From Actinomycetota bacterium (GTDB lineage Bacteria > Actinomycetota > Actinomycetes > JACCUZ01), in the NCBI GenBank assembly GCA_030841195.1, contig JAVEDA010000520.1, positions 1 to 6,055 of the forward strand: a stretch of DNA of 6,055 nucleotides. The letters are read 5' to 3'. Both the position numbers and the translations under genes were made by a program. Positions within the stretch are counted from its first letter, which is position 1. Every line of letters starts with the position of its first letter. The notes beneath the pieces are model-generated. The model searched no databases and was not told the origin of the DNA. It saw nothing but the letters and a program-made list of their open reading frames with translations. Of the stretch, positions 1 through 5,698 are shown in pieces.

Positions 1-536
1 GGGATCGAGTCGACGATGTGCAGGAAGTAGCGGCCGATGCCAAGCCCGCCGCCCACCGGCTGGCCGGTCGCCTCGAGCACCAGCTGGGTGCCGACGGTCT
101 TCTTGCCGAAGGACTGCCCGGTCTGGCCGCCGAGGTAGGCGTTGTAGATCCCCCAGACGACGGCGGCAAGCCAGACCACCGCGCCCAGCGGACGGCTGGC
201 CGCGTAGAGGAGGCCGGCGACGATGAAGGGCCCGACGGTGTCGTGCAGGGCCGACATGACCCGTTGCGGCCACTCGGCATAGGCCATCGGCGGGCCGTCG
301 TAGCCACCAGGAGCCGGAGCGCCGTAGCCACCGGAGGCCGGAGCGCCGTAGCCGGGCGGCGGTGGCGCGTACCCATCCGCGGGCGGCGCCGGTGGTGCGT
401 AGCCCCCGTCAGCCGGCGGGGGAGGCGGCGGAGGCGGCGGTGCCGACGAGCCACCGGGCGCGCTCGGCGGTGCCGGCGGCCGGTTGTCGTCGCCGTCGGA
501 CGGGGGTCCGGGCGGCTCGGGCGGGGTCGTCGTCAT
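1..536 (-). CDS. RDD-family membrane protein with Pro/Gly/Tyr-rich N-terminus (3' end outside window)
   Basis: The gene is read on the minus strand from an ATG at 536 and runs off the left edge; 178 residues are visible. Residues 1-83 are low-complexity and probably disordered: a run of nine prolines at 33-41, then repeated Gly-Tyr blocks such as YGAPASGGY and YGAPAPGGY at 63-79. Residues 92-99 read RVMSALHD, matching the Arg...Asp pattern that opens an RDD domain. Two hydrophobic stretches follow (about 100-116 and 117-131), then QSFGKKTVGTQLV at 141-153 and GRYFLHIVD near 168-176, both typical of RDD proteins. An AGGGAG ribosome site at 543-548 with a 6-nt spacer supports this start. The function of most RDD proteins is unknown; some are proposed transporters. 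It lies 30 nt downstream of the DUF3097 gene and may be co-transcribed. Family confidence is high, role unknown. Confidence 0.85.
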   Translation of the reverse strand, partial: MTTTPPEPPGPPSDGDDNRPPAPPSAPGGSSAPPPPPPPPPADGGYAPPAPPADGYAPPPPGYGAPASGGYGAPAPGGYDGPPMAYAEWPQRVMSALHDTVGPFIVAGLLYAASRPLGAVVWLAAVVWGIYNAYLGGQTGQSFGKKTVGTQLVLEATGQPVGGGLGIGRYFLHIVDSI

Positions 537-566
537 GGCTGTCTCCCTCTCGGTCGGGCGCCCAGG

Positions 567-1400
567 CTAGGGGCCGGCGTCACTGTGCGTGACGAAATCG
601 ATGAGTTCCTCCACCCGGCCGAGCAGGCTCGGCTCCAGGTCGGCGTACGACCCGACGGCCCCGAGGATCCGCCGCCAGGCCGCGGGCGGGTCGACCGGCC
701 AGCCCAGGCCGGCGCAGACACCCTCCTTCCACGGCGTCCCGCGGGGCACCTCCGGCCAGGCGGCGATCCCCAGCGCGGCCGGCCGGACCGCCTGCCAGAC
801 GTCGACGTACGGGTGGCCCACGACCCGCACGTGCGGCGAGACGACCTGGGCGGCGAGCCGCGACTCCTTGCTCCCGGCGACCAGGTGGTCGACGAGCACG
901 CCGAGCCGCCGGTCCCGGGTGGGGGCGAACTCGCGGACCACGGCGGGCAGGTCGTCGATGCCCCCCAGGTGCTCGACAACGACGCCCTCGACCCGCAGGT
1001 CGTCGCCCCAGACCTTCTCGACCAGCTCGGCGTCGTGCTTGCCCTCGACGTAGATCCGGCTGCCGCGGGCGACCCGGGCCGGCGCTCCGTGAACGGCCAC
1101 CGATCCCGACGCCGTACGCCGGGCAGCGGTGGGCGCCGTCGGCTGGACCGGCCGGACCAGCTCGACCGGGGAGCCGTCCACCAGGAACCCGAACCCCATC
1201 GGGAACACCCGGTGCCGCCCGTGCCGGTCCTCCAGGGTCACGGTGAGCCCGCCGGTCGTCTTCTCGGTGCGCACCACCGCCCCGCAGAACCCGGTCTCGA
1301 CGTCCTCCACCACCAGGTCCCGCTCGGCCGCCACCCGGGGCGTCGGGGGGCGCCGGCGGCCCCAGCCGGGGGCGAGCACGTCGCCGGAGTAGCGGTCCAC
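567..1400 (-). CDS. DUF3097 family protein, Toprim-like, function unknown
   Basis: This 277-residue protein matches the actinobacterial DUF3097 family over what I recognise as its full length. The opening MDRYSGDVLAPGW is typical. Residues about 28-83 form a beta-rich N-terminal part (VVRTEKTTGGLTVTLEDR, FPMGFGFLVDG). A Toprim-like segment follows: IYVEGKHDAELVEKVWG at 116-132, with the Glu of the fold at 119, then VEHLGGIDDLP at 142-151 and VLVDHLVAGSKES at 168-180. HPYVDVWQAVRP lies at 196-207. The second metal motif of classical Toprim enzymes (DxD) reads DHL here, so nuclease or topoisomerase-like activity cannot be assumed. The start is GTG at 1400, the most upstream possible start in this frame; there is no strong Shine-Dalgarno, only a weak AGG-containing stretch further upstream. 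From general knowledge, DUF3097 genes often sit near hrcA-dnaJ in actinomycetes, which fits here. Confidence 0.85.
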   Translation of the reverse strand: MDRYSGDVLAPGWGRRRPPTPRVAAERDLVVEDVETGFCGAVVRTEKTTGGLTVTLEDRHGRHRVFPMGFGFLVDGSPVELVRPVQPTAPTAARRTASGSVAVHGAPARVARGSRIYVEGKHDAELVEKVWGDDLRVEGVVVEHLGGIDDLPAVVREFAPTRDRRLGVLVDHLVAGSKESRLAAQVVSPHVRVVGHPYVDVWQAVRPAALGIAAWPEVPRGTPWKEGVCAGLGWPVDPPAAWRRILGAVGSYADLEPSLLGRVEELIDFVTHSDAGP

Positions 1401-1463
1401 GGCACCAGCCTGTCGGCTCGCCGCCCCGGGTGGCTGCCGGACACGCGGGCGAGCGCCTGGGCG

Positions 1464-2108
1464 TCAGCCCCCGGTCGTGGGCGGCGGATGCCCGGCCAGG
1501 GCCGACCGCAGCAGTGCGGCGGCCGCCCAGCGCATCGAGGCGATCGCGTCCGCGCGGCTCAGGCCCGCGACGTCGACCAGCCAGACCAGGGCCTCGATGC
1601 CGACCGCACTCCGCACCGCGCGCGCCAGCGCGTGCAGCTCGGCCGCCGTCAGCCGGTCCGCGAGCGGCTGCAGCGCCTCGGCGAACCACTCGACCGCCCG
1701 TCCCTGGCGCAACGGGAGGGCCGCCCGCGCCTCGTCATCAGCCTCCAGGGACAGGCGCAGCATGGTGCGCTGCTGCGCCTCGGTGGCGGTGATGACCTCG
1801 AGGAAGGCGACTACGACCGCGTCCAGTCGGGCGGCGGGGTCGGCCGGCGGGTCGGCCGGCAGCAGGCTGCGGGCACCGGTCTCGGGATGGGCGGCGACCA
1901 GCAGCTCGCGGCGGTTCGCGACGTAGCGGTAGGCCGTCGTCCGCGAGATGCCGGCCGCATCGGCGGCCTGCTCGACCGTGGGGGTCACCCCGTCGGCGAC
2001 CAGGTCGCGAGCGGCAGCGACGAGGGCGGCGCGGGTCCGCTGCTTCTGCGCTGACCGTCCGGTCTGCTCGTACGCCGAGGAGTCGCGACCCGCTGACACA
2101 GTCGCCAT
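1464..2108 (-). CDS. TetR/AcrR-family transcriptional regulator
   Basis: A 214-residue one-component repressor of normal TetR length. Residues about 20-70 are the DNA-binding domain: QRTRAALVAAARDLVADG (helix 1), then the helix-turn-helix TVEQAADAAGISRTTAYRYV at 44-63. The remainder is an all-helical ligand-binding and dimerisation domain, not conserved enough to predict a ligand. ATG at 2108 was chosen because the family normally has a short N-terminal arm before helix 1. The longer open frame upstream runs through the divergent cupin gene and is a shadow. No clear Shine-Dalgarno precedes this ATG, so translation may be leaderless or start at the GTG three codons in. The gene is divergent from the cupin gene and the shared 54-bp gap contains repeated half-sites, so it probably controls itself and the cupin. 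DUF3097 follows after 63 nt in the same direction. Confidence 0.9.
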   Translation of the reverse strand: MATVSAGRDSSAYEQTGRSAQKQRTRAALVAAARDLVADGVTPTVEQAADAAGISRTTAYRYVANRRELLVAAHPETGARSLLPADPPADPAARLDAVVVAFLEVITATEAQQRTMLRLSLEADDEARAALPLRQGRAVEWFAEALQPLADRLTAAELHALARAVRSAVGIEALVWLVDVAGLSRADAIASMRWAAAALLRSALAGHPPPTTGG

Positions 2109-2162
2109 GGTACGGCAGTGTCCATCGTGGGACAACGGTCCCATGAAGCGAGAGGTGGCGGG
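2109..2162. promoter_or_regulatory. Divergent tetR/cupin control region with candidate TetR operator
   Basis: The whole gap between the two divergent start codons is 54 bp. It contains TGGGACAACGGTCCCA at 2128-2143 (6-bp arms, 4-bp spacer) and, sharing its left arm, TGTCC at 2119-2123 with GGACA at 2130-2134 (5-bp arms, 6-bp spacer). These are three versions of one half-site, centred near 2121, 2131 and 2141, about one helical turn apart, as expected for TetR dimers bound side by side. A possible cupin promoter is CTGACA (2093-2098, inside the tetR coding region) with a 17-nt spacer to CAGTGT (2116-2121). The operator would then cover its -10 and start site. The palindromes are visible directly; their use as operator is inferred, and the promoter is weak. 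Confidence 0.6.
2152..2157 (+). promoter_or_regulatory. Ribosome binding site of the cupin gene
   Basis: GAGGTG lies 5 nt before the ATG at 2163 and decides the start. An in-frame GTG at 2118 would give 15 more residues, but it has no such site and would place the operator half-sites inside the coding region. Confidence 0.7.
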
Positions 2163-2681
2163 ATGACCGGCACGAACACGGCGACGGCAGTGGTCCGGGC
2201 GCAGGACGAGGGCGAGCGGCGGTGGTGGTACGGGGGCGGCGTGCACACCTGGAAGGTCACGGCCGAGGAGAGCGGCGGCGCCCTGCTGCTGTTCGAGGAC
2301 AGCGTCACGGGCGGCAAGTCCTCGCCGCTGCACACCCACCCGGCCGACGAGACCATGATCGTGGTCGAGGGCGAGATCCTGATGCACCTCGCGGGTGCCG
2401 AGCACCGGGTCGCGGCCGGCGGGGTGGCCTTCGCCCCGCGCGGGATGCCGCACGCGTTCCTGGTCCTGTCGGCCACCGCCCGACTCCTGTGCCTGCACAC
2501 GCCCGGTAGCTGTGAGGCGTTCTACCGCGGCGCCAGCGAGCCGATCGGAGACGGTCCGGCGGAGCCCGGGCCGGTCGACTTCGGTCGGGTCCGGGCGTCC
2601 GGCCAGGAGCACGGCGGCATCGAGATCCTCGGGCCGCCGCCGTTCGGTGCGGTCGGCGCGGAGGCCAGCGCGCCGGAGTAG
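2163..2681 (+). CDS. Single-domain cupin protein, likely metal-binding
   Basis: A 172-residue protein with one cupin barrel in residues about 25-120. Cupin motif 1 fits the family pattern exactly: Gly51, five residues, His57, x, His59, three residues, Glu63, six residues, Gly70. Motif 2 runs Gly86, five residues, Pro92-x-Gly94, two residues, His97; the usual final Asn is Val101. His57, His59, Glu63 and His97 are therefore the likely ligands of a divalent metal. Bacterial proteins of this shape include quercetinase-like dioxygenases, isomerases and small-molecule-binding proteins, so no reaction can be named. There is no signal peptide or membrane segment, so it is probably cytoplasmic. The C-terminal 50 residues are Gly/Pro-rich. 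It is divergent from the TetR gene and likely its target. It ends 85 bp before hrcA and, because hrcA has its own promoter, is not an obvious part of the heat-shock operon. Confidence 0.88.
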   Translation: MTGTNTATAVVRAQDEGERRWWYGGGVHTWKVTAEESGGALLLFEDSVTGGKSSPLHTHPADETMIVVEGEILMHLAGAEHRVAAGGVAFAPRGMPHAFLVLSATARLLCLHTPGSCEAFYRGASEPIGDGPAEPGPVDFGRVRASGQEHGGIEILGPPPFGAVGAEASAPE

Positions 2682-2703
2682 GACCGGGTTCCCGGGTTCG
2701 ACG

Positions 2704-2709
2704 TACACT
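2704..2709 (+). promoter_or_regulatory. -10 box of the hrcA-dnaJ promoter
   Basis: TACACT matches the housekeeping sigma -10 consensus at the key positions (TA...T) and ends next to the CIRCE element, so transcription would start inside or just before it. No good -35 hexamer lies 16-19 nt upstream. This is typical enough for actinomycete promoters that I still favour the call. Confidence 0.6.
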
Positions 2710-2734
2710 GGCACTCTGCTGTCGGGAGTGCTAG
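2708..2734 (+). promoter_or_regulatory. CIRCE operator, HrcA binding site
   Basis: The left arm CTGGCACTC (2708-2716) and right arm GAGTGCTAG (2726-2734) are separated by exactly 9 nt, the spacing of the CIRCE consensus TTAGCACTC-N9-GAGTGCTAA. The arms pair at 8 of 9 positions and the GCACTC/GAGTGC cores are intact. The consensus TTA/TAA ends are changed to CTG/TAG. It overlaps the end of the -10 box and the expected start site, 33 bp before the hrcA start codon, so bound HrcA would block transcription of hrcA-dnaJ and probably rsmE. The same sequence would form a hairpin in the 5' leader. Confidence 0.93.
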
Positions 2735-2755
2735 ACGGATCGTCGCCGGACCACC

Positions 2756-2761
2756 GGGAGG
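2756..2761 (+). promoter_or_regulatory. Ribosome binding site of hrcA
   Basis: GGGAGG lies 5 nt before the GTG at 2767. It favours that start over the GTG at 2761, which overlaps the site itself, and over any start further upstream, which would translate the CIRCE and the 3' end of the cupin gene. Confidence 0.75.
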
Positions 2762-2766
2762 TGCGC

Positions 2767-3786
2767 GTGCTGGAGGACCGCAAGCTCGACGTGCTCCGCG
2801 CGATCGTCGAGGACTACGTGTCGACGCACGAGCCGGTGGGGTCCAAGGCGCTGGTCGAGCGGCACAACCTGGGGGTCTCGCCCGCCACGATCCGCAACGA
2901 CATGGCCGCGCTCGAGGACGAGGGCTACATCGCCCAGCCGCACACCAGCGCCGGGCGGATCCCGACCGACAAGGGCTACCGGCTGTTCGTCGACCGGCTC
3001 TCGTCGGTCAAGCCGCTGTCGCCGGCCGAGCGCAAGGCGATCCAGTCGTTCCTGGACGGGGCGATGGACCTCGACGACATCGTGGCCCGCACCGTGCGGC
3101 TGCTCGCGCAGCTCACCCGCCAGGTCGCGGTCGTGCAGTACCCGTCGCTGTCGCGCTCGACGGTGCGGCACGTCGAGCTCGTGCCGCTGGCCACCACCCG
3201 GCTGCTCGTCGTGCTGATCACCAGCACCGGCCGGGTCGAGCAGCGCGTTGTCGAGATCGGCGCCGACGTCCCCGACAGCCTGCTCGGCGAGCTGCGGGCG
3301 CAGCTCAACGCGGCCACCGTGGGGGTCCGGCTGCCGGACGCCGCCGGCATGCTGGCCGAGCTGCCGGAGCGGTTCACGGCCGACCAGCGCATCACCGTCG
3401 CCAGCGTGCTGTCGGCCCTGCTCGAGAGCCTGGTCGAGGAGCACGAGGACCGGGTGATGCTCGGCGGCACCGCGAACCTGGCCCGGTTCGGCCCGGACTT
3501 CCCGCAGACGATCCACCCGGTCCTCGAGGCGCTGGAGGAGCAGATGGTGCTGCTCCGTCTGCTCGGCGAGTCGACCGACCCGTCGGTGCTTCAGGTGCGC
3601 ATCGGCCACGAGAACTCGCACGAGGGTCTGACCAGCACGTCGGTGGTCAGCGTCGGCTACGGCTCCGAGAGCGAGATGCTGGCCAAGCTCGGTGTGCTCG
3701 GCCCGACCCGGATGGACTACCCCGGAACGATGGGAGCGGTACGCGCAGTGGCGAGGTACGTCGGCAAGATCGTCGGTGAGGCATAG
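2767..3786 (+). CDS. hrcA: Heat-inducible transcription repressor HrcA
   Basis: A 339-residue protein, full length for HrcA. HrcA binds CIRCE elements as a dimer and represses class I heat-shock genes. In the known model GroEL/ES keeps it active and unfolded protein titrates the chaperonin away. Residues 1-75 form the winged helix domain, with VGSKALVERHNLGVSPATIR at 24-43, NDMAALEDEGYI at 44-55 and the wing HTSAGRIPTDKGYR at 59-72, all diagnostic. The middle GAF-like and dimerisation region includes LLVVLITSTGRVEQRVVEI at 146-164. The C-terminus has the family motifs IGHEN at 279-283 and LGVLGPTRMDYPG at 308-320. GTG at 2767 is chosen from the GGGAGG site 5 nt upstream. The upstream CIRCE predicts autoregulation. 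The gene stops directly against dnaJ (TAG then GTG, no gap), so the two are almost certainly co-transcribed and translationally coupled. Confidence 0.97.
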   Translation: MLEDRKLDVLRAIVEDYVSTHEPVGSKALVERHNLGVSPATIRNDMAALEDEGYIAQPHTSAGRIPTDKGYRLFVDRLSSVKPLSPAERKAIQSFLDGAMDLDDIVARTVRLLAQLTRQVAVVQYPSLSRSTVRHVELVPLATTRLLVVLITSTGRVEQRVVEIGADVPDSLLGELRAQLNAATVGVRLPDAAGMLAELPERFTADQRITVASVLSALLESLVEEHEDRVMLGGTANLARFGPDFPQTIHPVLEALEEQMVLLRLLGESTDPSVLQVRIGHENSHEGLTSTSVVSVGYGSESEMLAKLGVLGPTRMDYPGTMGAVRAVARYVGKIVGEA

Positions 3787-4911
3787 GTGGCGAGCGACCA
3801 GACCGACTACTACTCCGTGCTGGGGGTCGCCCGGGACGCCACGCCCGAGGAGATCAAGAAGGCCTACCGGCGGCTGGCGCGCCAGCTGCACCCGGACGTG
3901 AACCCGGACGAGGAAGAGCGCTTCAAGGAGGTCACCAAGGCCTACGAGGTGCTCTCCGACCCGCAGAAACGCGAGCTGCACGACCTCGGCGGCGACCCGT
4001 TCTCGACCGGCGGCGGCTTCGGGTCGGGGTTCGGCTTCTCCGACATCATGGACGCGTTCTTCGGCGGGGGCGGCGGCGGTCGCGGCCCCCGCCCGCGGCA
4101 CCGGCGCGGCCAGGACGCGCTGATCCGGGTGGACATCGACCTGGCCGAGGCGACCTTCGGCGTCACACGGGACCTGCAGGTCGACACCGCCGTCACCTGC
4201 CCGACCTGCAGCGGTGCAGGCGCCCGCCCCGGCACCTCGCCGCGGGTCTGCGAGGTCTGCCAGGGTCGCGGCGAGGTGCAGCAGGTCACCCGCAGCTTCC
4301 TCGGCCAGGTGATGACCTCGCGGCCGTGCGCGGCCTGCCAGGGCTTCGGCAGCGTGATCCCGGACCCGTGCCACGAGTGCGGTGGCGACGGCCGGGTGCG
4401 CTCCCGCCGGTCGCTCACCGTGAAGATCCCGCCCGGTGTCGACACCGGGACCCGGATCCAGCTCACCGGCGAGGGCGAGGCGGGCCCCGGTGGTGGCCCG
4501 GCCGGCGACCTGTTCGTCGAGATCGTCGAGCGGCCGCATGCGCTGTTCCGCCGCCAGGGCGACGACCTGCACTGCACCGTCTCGGTGCCGATGACCGCGG
4601 CCGCGCTGGGCACGTCGGTGTCCCTCGAGACCCTGGACGGTCCCCGCACCGTGGACCTCCGCCCGGGCACCCAGTCCGGCCAGGCCGTGACGATGGGCGA
4701 CCTGGGCGTCACCCACTTGCGCTCCCCGGGACGCGGGCAGCTCGTGGTGCACGTCGAGGTCGTGACGCCCACCCGGCTGGACGCCGACCAGGAGGACCTG
4801 CTGCGCAAGCTGGCCGCCGCCCGCGGCGAGGACGGGCCGGACGTCGGCGTCGTCAACGGCCAGCAGCAGGGTTTCTTCAACCGCCTCCGCGACGCCTTCA
4901 ACCAGCGCTGA
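3787..4911 (+). CDS. dnaJ: Type I J-domain co-chaperone DnaJ (HrcA-controlled copy)
   Basis: A 374-residue cytoplasmic co-chaperone that delivers unfolded clients to DnaK and stimulates its ATPase. The domains are all present: a J domain at about 6-68 with the essential HPD at 35-37; a Gly/Phe-rich linker at about 68-100; a zinc-binding domain with four CxxCxGxG repeats starting at Cys138, Cys155, Cys181 and Cys195; C-terminal beta domains with the KIPPGVDTGTRIQLTGEGE segment; and a C-terminal end FFNRLRDAFNQR. Start is GTG at 3787, immediately after the hrcA stop, with GGTGAGG at 3775-3781 as ribosome site inside hrcA. Being linked to hrcA rather than to dnaK-grpE, it corresponds to the dnaJ2-type gene of Streptomyces and mycobacteria. 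A second, HspR-controlled dnaJ probably exists elsewhere in the genome, which is an inference. Confidence 0.97.
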   Translation: MASDQTDYYSVLGVARDATPEEIKKAYRRLARQLHPDVNPDEEERFKEVTKAYEVLSDPQKRELHDLGGDPFSTGGGFGSGFGFSDIMDAFFGGGGGGRGPRPRHRRGQDALIRVDIDLAEATFGVTRDLQVDTAVTCPTCSGAGARPGTSPRVCEVCQGRGEVQQVTRSFLGQVMTSRPCAACQGFGSVIPDPCHECGGDGRVRSRRSLTVKIPPGVDTGTRIQLTGEGEAGPGGGPAGDLFVEIVERPHALFRRQGDDLHCTVSVPMTAAALGTSVSLETLDGPRTVDLRPGTQSGQAVTMGDLGVTHLRSPGRGQLVVHVEVVTPTRLDADQEDLLRKLAAARGEDGPDVGVVNGQQQGFFNRLRDAFNQR

Positions 4912-4954
4912 GGCCCCACGTGGTCCCTGTTGATCATGCAACTTTGGGGATCTT
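4912..4954. other. dnaJ-rsmE spacer with palindromes and A+T-rich stretch
   Basis: This 43-bp gap begins with the perfect palindrome CCACGTGG (4916-4923). After it, 4928-4954 is about half A+T, unlike everything around it. It contains TGATCA (4931-4936), an inverted repeat GTTG (4929-4932) / CAAC (4939-4942) with a 6-nt loop, and a second GATC at 4949-4952. GGGGA at 4946-4950 probably serves as the rsmE ribosome site. I see no convincing terminator (no strong stem followed by T-run), so read-through from dnaJ is likely. Confidence 0.45.
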
Positions 4955-5692
4955 GTGAGCGCGCCAGTCTTCGTGGTGCCCACGGCGCGGCTGGTGGCCG
5001 GTCGGGTGCTGGTCGACGGGCCGGAAGGGCGGCACGCCGCCACGGTGACCCGGCTGGGTGTCGGTGAGGAGGTCGTGCTGGTCGACGGTCGCGGCCGCCG
5101 CGGGCACGGCGCGGTCGCCGCGGTCCGCGGCAAGGACCACCTCGAGGTCGACGTCACCGCTGTGACCGAGGAACCGACGCCCTCGCCGTGGTTGGTCGTG
5201 GTGCAGGCGCTGCCCAAGGGGGACCGCGGCGAGGTGGCGGTCGAGACGCTGACCGAGGTGGGTGTCGACGAGATCGTGCCGTGGGCCGCGGCGCGGTGCG
5301 TGACTCGGTGGCACGACGTGCGCGGCGAGAAGGCGCTGGCCCGATGGCGTACGACGGCGCAGGCGGCTGCCAAGCAGTCGCGAAGGGCCAGGTTCCCGGT
5401 CGTGGCCGAGCTGGCCGGCACCCGTGACGTGGCCGACCGGCTGCGCCGGGCCGCCCTGGGCGTGCTGCTGCACGAGGAGGCCGAGCATCCCTTGGCCACC
5501 GCCGAGCCACCGGCCGCCGGAGAGGTCGTGGTCGTCGTCGGCCCCGAGGGTGGGATCAGCCCGGAGGAGCTGGCCGTTCTCACCGGGGTGGGCGCCACGG
5601 CGTACCGGCTGGGACCGACCGTGCTGCGCACCTCGACGGCGGGCACCGCCGCGGCGGCAGCCCTGCTGTCCCGGACCCCGCGCTGGCGCTGA
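4955..5692 (+). CDS. rsmE: 16S rRNA (uracil(1498)-N3)-methyltransferase RsmE
   Basis: A 245-residue SPOUT-class enzyme that methylates N3 of U1498 in 16S rRNA within the 30S subunit, using S-adenosylmethionine. Residues 1-70 form the PUA-like RNA-binding part, including EGRHAATVTRLGVGEEVVLV at 24-43. The catalytic domain carries QALPKGDRGEVAVETLTEVG at 84-103 and IVPWAAARCVTRW at 107-119. The SAM-binding trefoil knot shows VVVVGPEGGISPEE at 192-205 and the C-terminal YRLGPTVLRTSTAGTAAAAA at 217-236. The last motif has Ser where E. coli RsmE has Glu (LRTET). The GTG at 4955 follows GGGGA by 4 nt, a slightly short spacer. dnaJ followed by rsmE is a known gene order in actinomycetes and in other bacteria. 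It ends 6 bp from the stop of the convergent Gmad2-like gene. Confidence 0.95.
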   Translation: MSAPVFVVPTARLVAGRVLVDGPEGRHAATVTRLGVGEEVVLVDGRGRRGHGAVAAVRGKDHLEVDVTAVTEEPTPSPWLVVVQALPKGDRGEVAVETLTEVGVDEIVPWAAARCVTRWHDVRGEKALARWRTTAQAAAKQSRRARFPVVAELAGTRDVADRLRRAALGVLLHEEAEHPLATAEPPAAGEVVVVVGPEGGISPEELAVLTGVGATAYRLGPTVLRTSTAGTAAAAALLSRTPRWR

Positions 5693-5698
5693 CCTGCG

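Noticed and set aside
18..2054. 678-codon open frame on the plus strand
   Set aside because: It is antisense to the RDD, DUF3097 and TetR genes, which have clear family matches. The product is an Arg/Gly/Pro-rich shadow caused by G+C-rich codon use, with no recognisable domain.
2684..2702. CCCGGGTTCGAC resembling a tRNA T-arm
   Set aside because: There is no matching T-stem partner, acceptor stem, anticodon arm or D-arm around it. It is part of an 8-bp tandem repeat before the hrcA promoter.
2395..2766. Upstream extension of hrcA by 124 codons
   Set aside because: It would overlap the cupin gene in another frame and translate the promoter and CIRCE. HrcA proteins begin at the winged-helix domain found at 2767.
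2109..2783. Upstream extension of the TetR frame
   Set aside because: It would run antisense through the cupin gene. The TetR domain starts close to the ATG at 2108.
4916..4923. CCACGTGG as a transcription terminator after dnaJ
   Set aside because: The stem is only 8 bp with no loop, the pairing does not extend outward and no T-run follows.
2731..5646. 971-codon open frame on the minus strand
   Set aside because: It is antisense to hrcA, dnaJ and rsmE. Its composition is low-complexity and no domain is visible; a long antisense frame is expected at this G+C content.
5646..5657. Perfect 12-bp palindrome CCGCCGCGGCGG
   Set aside because: It encodes part of the conserved Thr/Ala-rich C-terminal helix of RsmE. 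Such palindromes arise by chance from GCC/GCG codons, and no T-run follows to make a terminator.
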